64,000 nucleotides of DNA. It comes from an uncultured Eubacteriales bacterium. GTDB lineage: Bacteria; Bacillota; Clostridia; Peptostreptococcales; Anaerovoracaceae. Both the position numbers and the translations under genes were made by a program. Below, in pieces: positions 37,813 to 45,866 of the stretch (its first letter is position 1; the number at the start of each line of letters is the position of its first letter). The stretch spans positions 1 to 64,000 of the forward strand of contig CACYFZ010000001.1 of NCBI GenBank assembly GCA_902773835.1, read 5' to 3'. The notes under the pieces were generated by a model. The model was not told the DNA's origin and did not search any database. It saw only the letters and a program-made list of their open reading frames with translations.

Positions 37813-39033
37813 ATGAATAAATCAAATACGGAAAGAAGCATTTGCCCTGCAGCAGAGCACTGCGGAGGCTGCATATATCAGGGTGTGAAATATGATGAAC
37901 AGCTCGCGCAAAAGGATAAATCGGTCCGCAGGCTGCTCGCTAAGCACGATATTGATGAGTCGATTTACCTCGGGATGGAGCCGGCTCTTTCTTGCTATGG
38001 ATACAGAAATAAGATGGAGTACACATTCGGTGACTTAGAGAAGGGCGGAGAGCTCGAACTCGGCATGCACTATAAAGGGCGTTGGATGTCGATTATAACG
38101 ACGGATGAATGCCAGCTGGTACCAAGTTCATTTAACAAAGTTCTTCTCTCTACGCTCGAATTTTGCCGTTCTAAAGGGTATAGACCATATCACCGTAAAA
38201 CTCATGAGGGCTTGCTCAGAAATCTCGTGGTCAGATGCGGCGTGAGGACGAACGAACTCCTGATAAATATAGTGACTGCGACAGCAGACTTTGATGAGGA
38301 TGGATTCAAGGAAATGCTTCTTGCAATTCAGCCCGAACTCGATATGGAAATAGTCGGCATTATGAGGACTTTCAACGATGCGCTTGCAGATGCCGTTATC
38401 GATGAATCTCATAAGATACTTTACGGACGTGATTACTACAACGAAGAAATACTGGGTCTCAAGTTCAAGGTTAATGCCTTTGCCTTCTTTCAGACGAATA
38501 TAGAGGCAGTCGAAAGGCTTTATTCGGATGTACTCAAAGTCGTTCCTGATGTATCGGGTAAGACAGTGTATGATCTCTACTGCGGTACGGGGACGATTTC
38601 TCAGCTCATGGCGTCAAAGGCCAAGGATGTCTACGGCATAGACATTGTGCAGGACTCTATCGATGCTGCGATATCCAACACTGAGCTAAACGGAATTAAG
38701 AATTGTCACTATATCTGCGGTGATGTTAAGGAAAAGCTCGATGAGATTCCGGTAAAGCCGGATGTAATAGTTGTCGATCCTCCGCGTGCCGGCATTCACG
38801 ACAAGGCCGTCAAGATGCTTTGCGAATACGGAATAGAGGAAATAGTGTATGTCTCTTGCAATCCGAAAACACTTTGCATGAATCTGGATCTGTTCAGAGA
38901 ACTCGGATATGAGATTAAACAGATAAAAGCATATGATAATTTTCCGATGACAAAACACATCGAAGTCGTGAGCCTTTTGCAGAAAATGAGCAACACCCGG
39001 GAGAGAACGATCACGCTTGATGTCGAGATGTAA
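37813..39033 (+). CDS. rlmD: 23S rRNA uracil-C5 methyltransferase (RlmD/RlmCD, TrmA family)
   Basis: These enzymes make 5-methyluridine in 23S rRNA using SAM. The 406-residue protein has an N-terminal cysteine cluster (CPAAEHCGGCIYQ) that binds [4Fe-4S]. It lacks the TRAM domain found in many relatives. The methyltransferase domain has the FFQTN block, the SAM motif VYDLYCGTGTIS, DPPRAGIH and the catalytic-cysteine motif VYVSCNPKTL. Whether it modifies one or two positions cannot be told from sequence. A stretch of about 140 bases with no clear terminator follows. Confidence 0.92.
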   Translation: MNKSNTERSICPAAEHCGGCIYQGVKYDEQLAQKDKSVRRLLAKHDIDESIYLGMEPALSCYGYRNKMEYTFGDLEKGGELELGMHYKGRWMSIITTDECQLVPSSFNKVLLSTLEFCRSKGYRPYHRKTHEGLLRNLVVRCGVRTNELLINIVTATADFDEDGFKEMLLAIQPELDMEIVGIMRTFNDALADAVIDESHKILYGRDYYNEEILGLKFKVNAFAFFQTNIEAVERLYSDVLKVVPDVSGKTVYDLYCGTGTISQLMASKAKDVYGIDIVQDSIDAAISNTELNGIKNCHYICGDVKEKLDEIPVKPDVIVVDPPRAGIHDKAVKMLCEYGIEEIVYVSCNPKTLCMNLDLFRELGYEIKQIKAYDNFPMTKHIEVVSLLQKMSNTRERTITLDVEM

Positions 39034-39175
39034 GACTATTACAGACTCAAAAATGAAACAGAGAAGGCTTAGCTGGAGACTCAACAAGAGGTAGAATTGC
39101 TTGAAATCAACCTGTAGTTCGTGTCAATCCGCAGTGCCTTTGGTTATGCTGAGACTATGAAAGGAGGTGCCCGAT

Positions 39176-39790
39176 ATGGATCAGATCAAAATCGGTAAAT
39201 TCATAGCATCCTGTCGTAAAGAACAGGGCATGACTCAGGCTGTACTTGCTGAGAGGCTCGGAATCAGTGATCGGGCAGTTTCGAAATGGGAGACCGGAAA
39301 GTCAATGCCGGATTCCGGGATCATGTTGGAACTATGTGATCTTCTGAAAATAAACGTCAACGAACTCATGTCGGGCGAAAGAATTATGGCAGAAGCATAT
39401 GACAAAAGGGCAGAAGAAAACCTGCTGGCGATGAGACGAGAGGTTGAAGAAAAGAACAGACAGATGCTTAGGACGGAATACTGGATTGCGTTTCCGGCCG
39501 TAATTGCCGGGCTGGTCATGGCGTTTGTGGCTTCATTTATAGAGATGCCGGTTTGGCTGCGAATCGTACTTATCGTATTTGCTTTCGTGATGATATTTAC
39601 GGTCGCTTTTATTGCTGTGGGCATTGAGCAAAAGGCTGGATACTATGAATGTCAGCAATGTCATCATAGGTACGTACCCACCTATTGGAAGACAAATTTT
39701 GCTATGCATATTGGCAGGACAAGATACATGAAATGCCCTGAATGTGGGAAAAGAAGCTGGCAGAAAAAAGTTTTGACAAAAGAAGATTAA
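39176..39790 (+). CDS. Membrane-associated XRE-family regulator with C-terminal zinc ribbon
   Basis: The 204-residue protein has three parts. An N-terminal HTH_3 domain has ERLGISDRAVSKWETGKSMPD. A central pair of membrane helices covers about residues 105-150 (WIAFPAVIAGLVMAF and VLIVFAFVMIF). A C-terminal four-cysteine zinc-ribbon-like region has YECQQCHHRYVPTY and YMKCPECGKRSW. The combination suggests a membrane-tethered DNA-binding protein, but its signal and targets are unknown. AAAGGAGG places the start at ATG 39176; an in-frame GTG at 39167 lies inside the ribosome site. A stem-loop follows. Confidence 0.85.
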   Translation: MDQIKIGKFIASCRKEQGMTQAVLAERLGISDRAVSKWETGKSMPDSGIMLELCDLLKINVNELMSGERIMAEAYDKRAEENLLAMRREVEEKNRQMLRTEYWIAFPAVIAGLVMAFVASFIEMPVWLRIVLIVFAFVMIFTVAFIAVGIEQKAGYYECQQCHHRYVPTYWKTNFAMHIGRTRYMKCPECGKRSWQKKVLTKED

Positions 39791-39801
39791 GACACACTAA
39801 A

Positions 39802-39837
39802 AGCCCCCAAGCTGCCATAAGAGGTAGTAAGGGGGCT
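39802..39837 (+). terminator. Probable terminator after the membrane HTH gene
   Basis: AGCCCCC pairs with GGGGGCT, with an inner GCTGCC/GGTAGT pairing. The T tail is short (GTATTTG), so it may work weakly. Confidence 0.6.
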
Positions 39838-39860
39838 GTATTTGCATGACAGACCTGGTA

Positions 39861-39966
39861 ATCTCGAAAGGTGATAGTTTGCCATTGAATAAGTCTCGAA
39901 AATTAGAATATCATTAATCGTGAAAAGGTGCATAATTAATCAAATATAAATCTCGAAAAAGTGATA
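39861..39966 (+). repeat. Four imperfect direct repeats upstream of the P-loop kinase gene
   Basis: Four copies of a 16-18-base word related to ATCTCGAAAAGGTGATA begin at about 39861, 39893, 39917 and 39950. Their cores are TCTCGAAAGGTGATA, TCTCGAAAATTAGAATA, TCGTGAAAAGGTGCATA and TCTCGAAAAAGTGATA. Core starts are 33, 23 and 33 bases apart, close to whole helical turns. The array lies in the otherwise empty 39838-40013 stretch and ends about 50 bases before the start codon, so it is a candidate operator. Confidence 0.65.
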
Positions 39967-40013
39967 ATAATATATTAAAAGGTAATATATAATCGGGATT
40001 TGACGAGGTAAAC

Positions 40014-40513
40014 ATGGTAATTATTATTACAGGCGCATCCCATGTAGGTAAAACATTTTTGGCCCAGAAGATGCTTGAGAAGTATAAATATCCCTATCTA
40101 TCAATCGATCATCTGAAAATGGGGCTTATTCGCAGTGGAAACATTGATCTTACACCCGAAGACGATGACGCGCTTACGGAATACTTGTGGCCGATAATCA
40201 GAGAAATCATTAAGACAGCCACTGAGAATGAGCAGAATCTTATTGTTGAAGGCTGCTATATACCTTTTGATTGGAGGAATAGTTTTGGTGAGCAGTATCT
40301 TCAGTCGATAAGATTCATCTGCCTTGCTATGTCAGATGAATATATAGATTCGCATTTTGAAGAAATAAAATCACATGTGATGATTCTTACTGTACAGCTG
40401 AACAATTGAAACAAGATAACCACCAAATCATAGATGGGTACCAATCTAACGGAGAACAGATTACTCTAATCACAGAAAGCTTCGATGATTCGATAAGGGG
40501 AGTATTGGATTAG
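40014..40513 (+). pseudogene. P-loop kinase-like (AAA_33/zeta-like) protein, frameshifted near the end
   Basis: The start MVIIITGASHVGKTFLAQKML is a Walker A P-loop of small-molecule kinase type. LSIDHLKMGLIRSG and NLIVEGCYIPFDW follow, as in AAA_33/zeta-like nucleoside or phosphoglycerate kinases. The frame closes at 40409 after KSHVMILTVQLNN, which is not family-like. A second frame immediately reads DDSYCTAEQLKQDNHQIIDG and continues to ITLITESFDDSIRGVLD, ending at 40513. The join KSH/DDSYCT appears to lack several residues, so a small deletion causing the frameshift is likely. The substrate is unknown. Confidence 0.75.
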
Positions 40514-40539
40514 CAAATTCTCATTTGCAGGGGTGTTGA

Positions 40540-41088
40540 ATGAAGAATGAATTATCAAGACATAGCGTGAAGTTAGGGGCAATCGGACTGATCATTAGCA
40601 TGCTCCTATTGATTCTACCTGCATGTGATGGTGGCCAGTCCGGTGCAGATGAAAGCGAGAAAGCAGCAGAGCCTGCAGAGACAGTTCAGCAAGAGGATAT
40701 AGAAGAAGCGGATGAAAAAGACGACATAGAAAAAGAGGGAATCGATATGAAGATGACTATAAATGATACTGAGGTAACAGTTGCATGGGAAGATAACGAA
40801 TCCGTAAAGGCGCTTGAGGAGAGAGTGGCGGAAGGCACATTAACTATGCAGCTGAGTGCTTATGGCGGCTTTGAACAGGTCGGAGCCATAGGGGATACTT
40901 TGCCAAGCTCTGATGTTCAGACAGTCACAAAGCCCGGAGATATAGTTTTGTACTCCGGAAATCAAATGGTGATATTCTACGGATCGAACTCATGGTCATA
41001 TACGATGCTCGGAAAAATCACGGACAAGACAGAGGCAGAACTCAAAGAGCTGCTTGGCGTAAACGAAGTTACAGTAGTTCTAGAATGA
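40540..41088 (+). CDS. Lipoprotein with cyclophilin-like fold domain
   Basis: The 182-residue protein has a lipoprotein signal peptide ending ILLILPAC-type (lipobox LPAC, Cys29 region), an acidic linker of about 40 residues, then a domain beginning MKMTINDTEVTVAWEDNESVKAL. That domain continues through LSAYGGFEQVGAIG, GDIVLYSGNQMVIFYG and SWSYTMLGKI, which matches the cyclophilin-like-2 fold family (often annotated as cyclophilin-like protein). The family has no proven enzymatic activity. The Fe-S aldo/keto reductase 22 bases downstream is probably co-transcribed. Confidence 0.82.
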   Translation: MKNELSRHSVKLGAIGLIISMLLLILPACDGGQSGADESEKAAEPAETVQQEDIEEADEKDDIEKEGIDMKMTINDTEVTVAWEDNESVKALEERVAEGTLTMQLSAYGGFEQVGAIGDTLPSSDVQTVTKPGDIVLYSGNQMVIFYGSNSWSYTMLGKITDKTEAELKELLGVNEVTVVLE

Positions 41089-41110
41089 TAGATGAGAAAG
41101 AGGACACGGT

Positions 41111-42292
41111 ATGGAATACAGAAAACTCGGAAATACAGGTCTCGATGTGAGCATAATTGCACTTGGCTGTGAGGCATTTGTAGAGGATAACAGCAATGCA
41201 AAGAAGTTCCTGGACATGGCGGAAGAGGCAGGGATAAATTACTTCGACCTTTTCTCACCGGACCCTGCTGCGCGCTCTGCACTGGGAGAAGCACTTAAAG
41301 GAAGAAGAGAGAAATTTATAATACAGTCTCATATTTCGTCTGTTTGGAAGAACGGTCAGTATGAGAGATCTCGCGACCTTAATGATGTAAAGGCGGCATT
41401 CGAGGACTCTCTTGAAAGACTGGGAACCGATTACATAGATGTAGGTATGATTCACTACTGCGATGCGGATGATGATTGGCAGACTATAAAGGACAACGGA
41501 ATTGTGGATTATGCTAAGGAACTAAAGGCACAAGGGAAGATTAAACATATAGGGCTGTCGTCCCATAATCCGAAGGTCGCTATGAAAGCGGTCGAGGAAG
41601 GGGATATAGAAGTGCTGATGTTCAGCGTAAACTACGTATACGACATGCTGCCCGGCACGGAGAATATCGACGATCTCTGGGCGGATGAAGTCTATGAAGG
41701 CGGCTTTAAGAATATGGATCCTGACAGGCAGCGCCTGTATGAGCTCTGCGAGAGCACCGGCGTAGGCATTACAGTCATGAAGGCCTTCGCCGGCGGAGAC
41801 ATACTGGATGAAAAACTGTCTCCGTCAGGCGCTGCCCTCACAGTTCCTCAGTGCATCAGCTATGCACTTTCAAGACCCGCCGTTTCGACCGTCTGCACCG
41901 GAGCAAGGAATACGTTGCAACTCGAGGAGAGCATCAGATATGTGTATGCAAGCGAAGAGGAAAAGGATTATGCGGAGGCGTTTGCGAACTTCCCGAGAGT
42001 GAGCTGGAGCGGACACTGCATGTATTGCACGCATTGCCATCCGTGTCCTGCGGAAATCAATATAGCGGATGTGATGAAGTTCCTCAATCTGGCAGTTGCC
42101 CATAACGAGTCGAACGGAATCAGAGAAGGATGCCCGGAATTTCGTTTGCCGGATACGGAGAGAGGACATTATGAGGCTCTGGAAAAACATGCGAGCGACT
42201 GCCTGCGCTGCGGCCTATGCGAGACACGTTGTCCGTTTGATGTAGAAATTCGAAAGAATATGGATAGAGCAGAGGCTATATTTAACTTCTAG
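41111..42292 (+). CDS. Aldo/keto reductase with C-terminal [4Fe-4S] ferredoxin domain
   Basis: The 393-residue protein has an aldo/keto reductase barrel (about 1-285): MEYRKLGNTGLDVSIIALG, the DYIDVGMIHYCD active-site strand, and GLSSHNP. A ferredoxin-like end follows with CMYCTHCHPCP and CLRCGLCETRCPFD, enough for two clusters. Such proteins are frequent in anaerobes; the electron partner and substrate are unknown. The position after the cyclophilin-like lipoprotein is reminiscent of other Firmicutes loci pairing these families. The ATG follows GAGAAAGAGG. Confidence 0.9.
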   Translation: MEYRKLGNTGLDVSIIALGCEAFVEDNSNAKKFLDMAEEAGINYFDLFSPDPAARSALGEALKGRREKFIIQSHISSVWKNGQYERSRDLNDVKAAFEDSLERLGTDYIDVGMIHYCDADDDWQTIKDNGIVDYAKELKAQGKIKHIGLSSHNPKVAMKAVEEGDIEVLMFSVNYVYDMLPGTENIDDLWADEVYEGGFKNMDPDRQRLYELCESTGVGITVMKAFAGGDILDEKLSPSGAALTVPQCISYALSRPAVSTVCTGARNTLQLEESIRYVYASEEEKDYAEAFANFPRVSWSGHCMYCTHCHPCPAEINIADVMKFLNLAVAHNESNGIREGCPEFRLPDTERGHYEALEKHASDCLRCGLCETRCPFDVEIRKNMDRAEAIFNF

Positions 42293-42375
42293 CTTTTTGG
42301 CAAATTCCGGTTTGTGGAGATGGATGTCGGGGGTTGTGTGCGCTATTTAGATATCAGAGGTGTTATTAAGAAGGC

Positions 42376-43023
42376 ATGTCATCAAAAAAGATCATCTTGG
42401 CTATAATTATCTGCGTTATCGCAGGAGCAATATTGTATCTGTTTACGCCAATAGGAACTGGAATCCATTCACTGAATGAAAGACAAATAGAAAGTCTTTG
42501 TACTGCTATTGCCGGGGAACCAGAATCAGAATTTGATAGTCTTGATGCGACATGTCAGGCAGCTGTCAAAATCTTCGGAGTAAAGAACAATGGAGATTTC
42601 AAAACAATTTTTGGATATGTTTCCGAAGGCCAATATGTGAAGCATAAAGATAAGGCATACGACGTCAGCGGAGGAAACTACGAATTCATGGCTGATGTAA
42701 CTGTCAATGGTGATAATGTGGAAATCGTAAAAACGTACGGTGATGGGGTTTCATCTGAAAGCACATATGAAGAAATGCCATTCAGATACCGCTTCAAGAT
42801 TTCTAATTATGATGCGTACGATTCTAACGGTTGCTGCAAAGTGGCTAAGGAAGCCGATAAGAAAGCGGAAGAGATTCTTGGCGTTCCGGTCGAAACAAAA
42901 TACACATTATCAATTGATGGAGACAAATATGAAATTTACGATATCGATACAGAGGGCAATGTGGATATCATAGAAACTGGAAATGCGGATGATCTGTACA
43001 CTACATGTTCTTTTCATCACTGA
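42376..43023 (+). CDS. Hypothetical membrane-anchored extracellular protein
   Basis: The 215-residue protein has one N-terminal hydrophobic helix (about 5-24, IILAIIICVIAGAILYLF) that could be an uncleaved signal anchor. A soluble domain of about 190 residues follows, rich in Asp, Glu, Lys and Tyr. No family was recognised. The ribosome site is poor (AAGAAGG very close to the ATG, or GAGG 13 bases upstream). It lies in the accessory-looking 39-43.5 kb region and is in the same direction as its neighbours. Confidence 0.65.
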   Translation: MSSKKIILAIIICVIAGAILYLFTPIGTGIHSLNERQIESLCTAIAGEPESEFDSLDATCQAAVKIFGVKNNGDFKTIFGYVSEGQYVKHKDKAYDVSGGNYEFMADVTVNGDNVEIVKTYGDGVSSESTYEEMPFRYRFKISNYDAYDSNGCCKVAKEADKKAEEILGVPVETKYTLSIDGDKYEIYDIDTEGNVDIIETGNADDLYTTCSFHH

Positions 43024-43113
43024 CAGTCATAACGATGAAGTTCAGAATAGTATATAATAGATACAGCTAAGTTTAAGATAACAAGCACTTGTCCGAAATA
43101 GGTAAGGGAACAG

Positions 43114-43533
43114 ATGAAAGTCAGAGGGATTAGGTCGAATGGTGCAGGGATGACAATGAGAACAGTTAAGATCATTGATACTATTTGCATCGTAATATTC
43201 GTGCTCATGGGAGTGTATATTTTTGCTTTACCTGAAGCAACACAGAATCACCTTTTGCCTGTCTTTACAATCATCAATCCTTATAAGACCGGTGCATGGA
43301 TCATGGGAATCGGATTTCTTATCACCTGTCTCTGGGGAAAAGGAAGGGCAGGCTTGGCTTGGAGGGGAGTGCTGCTGGCATGTTATCTGATTACGGCTTT
43401 TGTATCACTGGTAGGATTAATGGTGGTGACAAGCGGTTTTGATCTTTTGTGGTACTTGCATCCTATTCCTGTTGTAATCGGATGTATTGCGGCAATTCGC
43501 AGGAAGAAGCTTATCTGTATGGGAAAGCATTGA
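43114..43533 (+). CDS. Hypothetical four-helix membrane protein
   Basis: The 139-residue protein has about four hydrophobic segments (residues 18-40, 58-75, 82-103 and 108-128) and a short basic tail. No family was recognised. AGGGAACAG precedes the ATG; a second ATG 12 codons on (43153, MTMRTVK) is possible. A TATAAT-like element lies about 60 bases upstream. The gene ends before a strong bidirectional terminator. Confidence 0.65.
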   Translation: MKVRGIRSNGAGMTMRTVKIIDTICIVIFVLMGVYIFALPEATQNHLLPVFTIINPYKTGAWIMGIGFLITCLWGKGRAGLAWRGVLLACYLITAFVSLVGLMVVTSGFDLLWYLHPIPVVIGCIAAIRRKKLICMGKH

Positions 43534-43552
43534 AGTAAGATTATAATAAAAG

Positions 43553-43600
43553 AAAAAGGGCCTTGAATATAGTTCAAGTGAATATAGTTCAAGGCTCTTT
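43553..43600. terminator. Bidirectional terminator between the four-helix protein and the MgtC-like gene
   Basis: AAAGGGCCTTGAA pairs with TTCAAGGCTCTTT (one G-T pair), with A and T runs on the two sides. The loop includes a 14-base direct repeat, GAATATAGTTCAAG, whose second copy forms part of the stem. Confidence 0.85.
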
Positions 43601-43603
43601 CAT

Positions 43604-44134
43604 TTATTTATCCGTAGCATCTATATCAATGTGCTGTTCTGAGTCACCGATATCTACTTGATTGTGTAAAGGATTATTTCTGGCTTTTATATCCTTTGAC
43701 CAATTCCTGAGAACGCGTTCGATGATAAATACACCGACGGTAGCGATAATAGCACCTTCATAGAATCCTATGCCGATGGCCAGTCCGATACATGCCGAAG
43801 CCCAAAGTCCGGCGGCAGTGGTAAGACCGGCTATTTTATTTTGCTTTGTTACTATGATAGAACCTGCCCCCAGGAAACCTATGCCGGAAACAACCTGGGC
43901 GCCAATACGGGTGATATCTCCGCTCTCAAACATAAGAACTGAGTACTGACCCGTGCTCATGGCGATCATAGCACCGAGACATACCAGCATATGAGTTCTC
44001 ATACCTGCTGCAGCTCCGCGGACATTTCTGTCATAGCCGATGATTCCCGCACAGAACAAAGCCATAATGGTACGAGCAATCAGTGCAATGCAGTTAGGTT
44101 CTTTCAAAATAGGGAATATATCACTTATATACAT
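43604..44134 (-). CDS. MgtC/SapB family membrane protein
   Basis: The 176-residue protein has four or five membrane helices and the MgtC core: GIIGYDRNVRGAAAGMRTHMLVCLGA, QVVSGIGFLGAGSI and LTTAAGLWASACIGLAIG. MgtC proteins are linked to magnesium limitation and, in pathogens, to regulation of the F1Fo ATPase; many relatives have unproven roles. The short cytosolic tail lacks the ACT-like domain of true MgtC. GGAGG on the minus strand places the start at 44134; an in-frame upstream start at 44173 lacks a ribosome site. Confidence 0.88.
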   Translation of the reverse strand: MYISDIFPILKEPNCIALIARTIMALFCAGIIGYDRNVRGAAAGMRTHMLVCLGAMIAMSTGQYSVLMFESGDITRIGAQVVSGIGFLGAGSIIVTKQNKIAGLTTAAGLWASACIGLAIGIGFYEGAIIATVGVFIIERVLRNWSKDIKARNNPLHNQVDIGDSEQHIDIDATDK

Positions 44135-44199
44135 GTTCTTCCTCCGATAGTTTATGTAAGTATTATAACACATATATTAATTGAGTTTTTTACAGAGTA

Positions 44200-44223
44200 A
44201 AAGCCCGGCAGAAGCCGGGCTTT
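44200..44223 (-). terminator. Terminator after the NSS transporter gene
   Basis: GCCCGGC pairs perfectly with GCCGGGC around AGAA. On the minus strand it is followed by four T. It lies 29 bases after the transporter stop codon. Confidence 0.8.
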
Positions 44224-44251
44224 ATATACTATTATCTTATTGTTCTTCTGA

Positions 44252-45628
44252 TTACAGAGCACGGTTTACAACGATGCTGTAAATCTGTCCGTAAACGATA
44301 AGTGCCATGAAGATAGGTCCGAGCCACTTGATGCAGAAGTTGAAGAATCCTTTGGTCTTGAATGGGGAGCTTGATTCAACTTCGTCATCGATGTAGTGAG
44401 GAACTACCCAACCGATAAGAATAGCCATGATGAGACCTGTCAGAGGCATCAGGATACCTTCAGCAAGTACATCCCAGAAGTCGAGAACTGTAGGGATGCC
44501 GAAAGGTCTGAACCAGCTGAGAGTAGTTCTTGAACCGAGACCGTCAAGAGATGTCATCAGGTTTCCGATGAGGGCCCATGCTGCCATAATCATTGTAACG
44601 CCGAATCTGTTAGCGGATTTTCCGGCTTTAATTCTGCTGTCGAGAATAGCGGAAATACCACCCTCCATCATTCCGATGGAAGAGGAGAGACAAGCGAAGA
44701 ATACGAGCAGCCAGAACAGGAATGCGAAGAATGCACCACCGGCCATCTCATTGAAGATTGTAGGCATGGATACGAAGAGAAGCCCAGGGCCTGCACCGAA
44801 CTCAATGTTGTAAGCTGCGCAAGCCGGCATTACAGCGAGTCCTGCAAGAAGAGCTGCTACAGTATCACCGATAGTGATGTAAATAGCGTCTTTTTCAAGG
44901 TTTTCTTTCTTATCCAGATATGAACCGTAAGCAATCAGACATCCTGAAGCAAGTGAAAGCGAGAAGAACATCTGGCTTCCGGCAAGCTTAATTGTTTCAA
45001 AAAACCCTGCTTCAAACTTGTGAGGCTTAAACAGGAAAGCGAGTCCTGCGCCTGCGCCAGGAAGTGTGCAGGATCTGATTACGATTATAACCAGCATTAC
45101 GAAGAGTGCCGGCATAGCTACTTTACAGAACTTCTCGATACCGCCGGAAACGCCGCCGAGAACGATGATTACCGTAAGTGCAAGGAATATAAGAACCCAA
45201 ATAACGGATGAACCGCCTGCAAGCGTAGCTTCGAAAGTTGCACCCGGATCAAATGTCTTTCCGCCAAACATACCGAGGGATAAGAAGAGATACTTCAAAA
45301 CATATCCGCCGAATGTGCAGTAGAAAGCGATCAGGAAGAACGGAACTGCAGTCTGCAGTATACCGTTAAACTTGAAAGAAGGGTTAATCTCTGTGAATGC
45401 TTCGATAGCAGCCTTCTGTGACTTACGTCCGATAGCGATCTCGGAAAGAACGAGAGGATAACCTACAACTAAAAGCAGGATAGCATAAAGTACGAGGAAA
45501 GCGAATCCTCCGCCGAGTCCCATCTTATAAGGGAATCCCCAAAGGTTACCGAGGCCGACTGCGGAACCGAGTGCAGCCATCAGAAATCCGAAATTGGAAT
45601 TAAATTGGCCTTTCTTTTGTTGTTCCAT
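44252..45628 (-). CDS. Sodium-dependent transporter of the NSS/SNF family
   Basis: NSS transporters import amino acids or related compounds with sodium. The 458-residue protein has about eleven to twelve helices. The start FNSNFGFLMAALGSAVGLGNLWGFPYKMG carries the unwound helix-1 sodium/substrate site, and further conserved blocks are in helices 6-8 (SLASGCLIAYGSYL, ACLSSSIGMMEGG). The substrate cannot be told. GGAGG places the start at 45628, 15 codons inside the longest frame. Its promoter is a perfect consensus, so expression is probably strong. Confidence 0.93.
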   Translation of the reverse strand: MEQQKKGQFNSNFGFLMAALGSAVGLGNLWGFPYKMGLGGGFAFLVLYAILLLVVGYPLVLSEIAIGRKSQKAAIEAFTEINPSFKFNGILQTAVPFFLIAFYCTFGGYVLKYLFLSLGMFGGKTFDPGATFEATLAGGSSVIWVLIFLALTVIIVLGGVSGGIEKFCKVAMPALFVMLVIIVIRSCTLPGAGAGLAFLFKPHKFEAGFFETIKLAGSQMFFSLSLASGCLIAYGSYLDKKENLEKDAIYITIGDTVAALLAGLAVMPACAAYNIEFGAGPGLLFVSMPTIFNEMAGGAFFAFLFWLLVFFACLSSSIGMMEGGISAILDSRIKAGKSANRFGVTMIMAAWALIGNLMTSLDGLGSRTTLSWFRPFGIPTVLDFWDVLAEGILMPLTGLIMAILIGWVVPHYIDDEVESSSPFKTKGFFNFCIKWLGPIFMALIVYGQIYSIVVNRAL

Positions 45629-45672
45629 AACAATACCTCCATATAAAAATATAAAAATTGTAATCGTTAACA

Positions 45673-45701
45673 ATTATACCCTTGTAAAATTGTGATGTCA
45701 A
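45673..45701 (-). promoter_or_regulatory. Consensus promoter of the NSS transporter
   Basis: Read on the minus strand, TTGACA (45696-45701) and TATAAT (45673-45678) are perfect matches, separated by exactly 17 bases. The start codon is 45 bases downstream. Confidence 0.9.
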
Positions 45702-45813
45702 CATGAAACAAGGTTCACATTTTCTTCACAATTAAACTAAAACACTTGAAATTAAAGGATTTCAGCATAGCTAAGATCACAAACTGTACCGTTGCTTATG
45801 AATGAAGAAACAC

Positions 45814-45846
45814 AAAAAATCACCTGTTTTAAGCAGGTGATTTTTG
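45814..45846. terminator. Terminator after the penicillin-binding protein gene
   Basis: AAATCACCTG pairs with CAGGTGATTT around TTTTAAG, flanked by A and T runs, so it can act in both directions. It lies about 20 bases beyond the PBP stop codon on the minus strand. Confidence 0.88.
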
Positions 45847-45866
45847 ATTGTCGGAAGTGTGAGATA

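Noticed and set aside
39861-39966. CRISPR array
   Set aside because: Only four short, imperfect repeats with unequal spacing and no cas genes in the window.
39402-43533. Mobile genetic element or genomic island
   Set aside because: Accessory gene content and decayed genes are suggestive, but no integrase, transposase, terminal repeats or attachment-site duplication was seen.
43561-43594. Tandem GAATATAGTTCAAG repeat as a regulatory element
   Set aside because: Its second copy forms the stem of a bidirectional terminator, which explains its position adequately.
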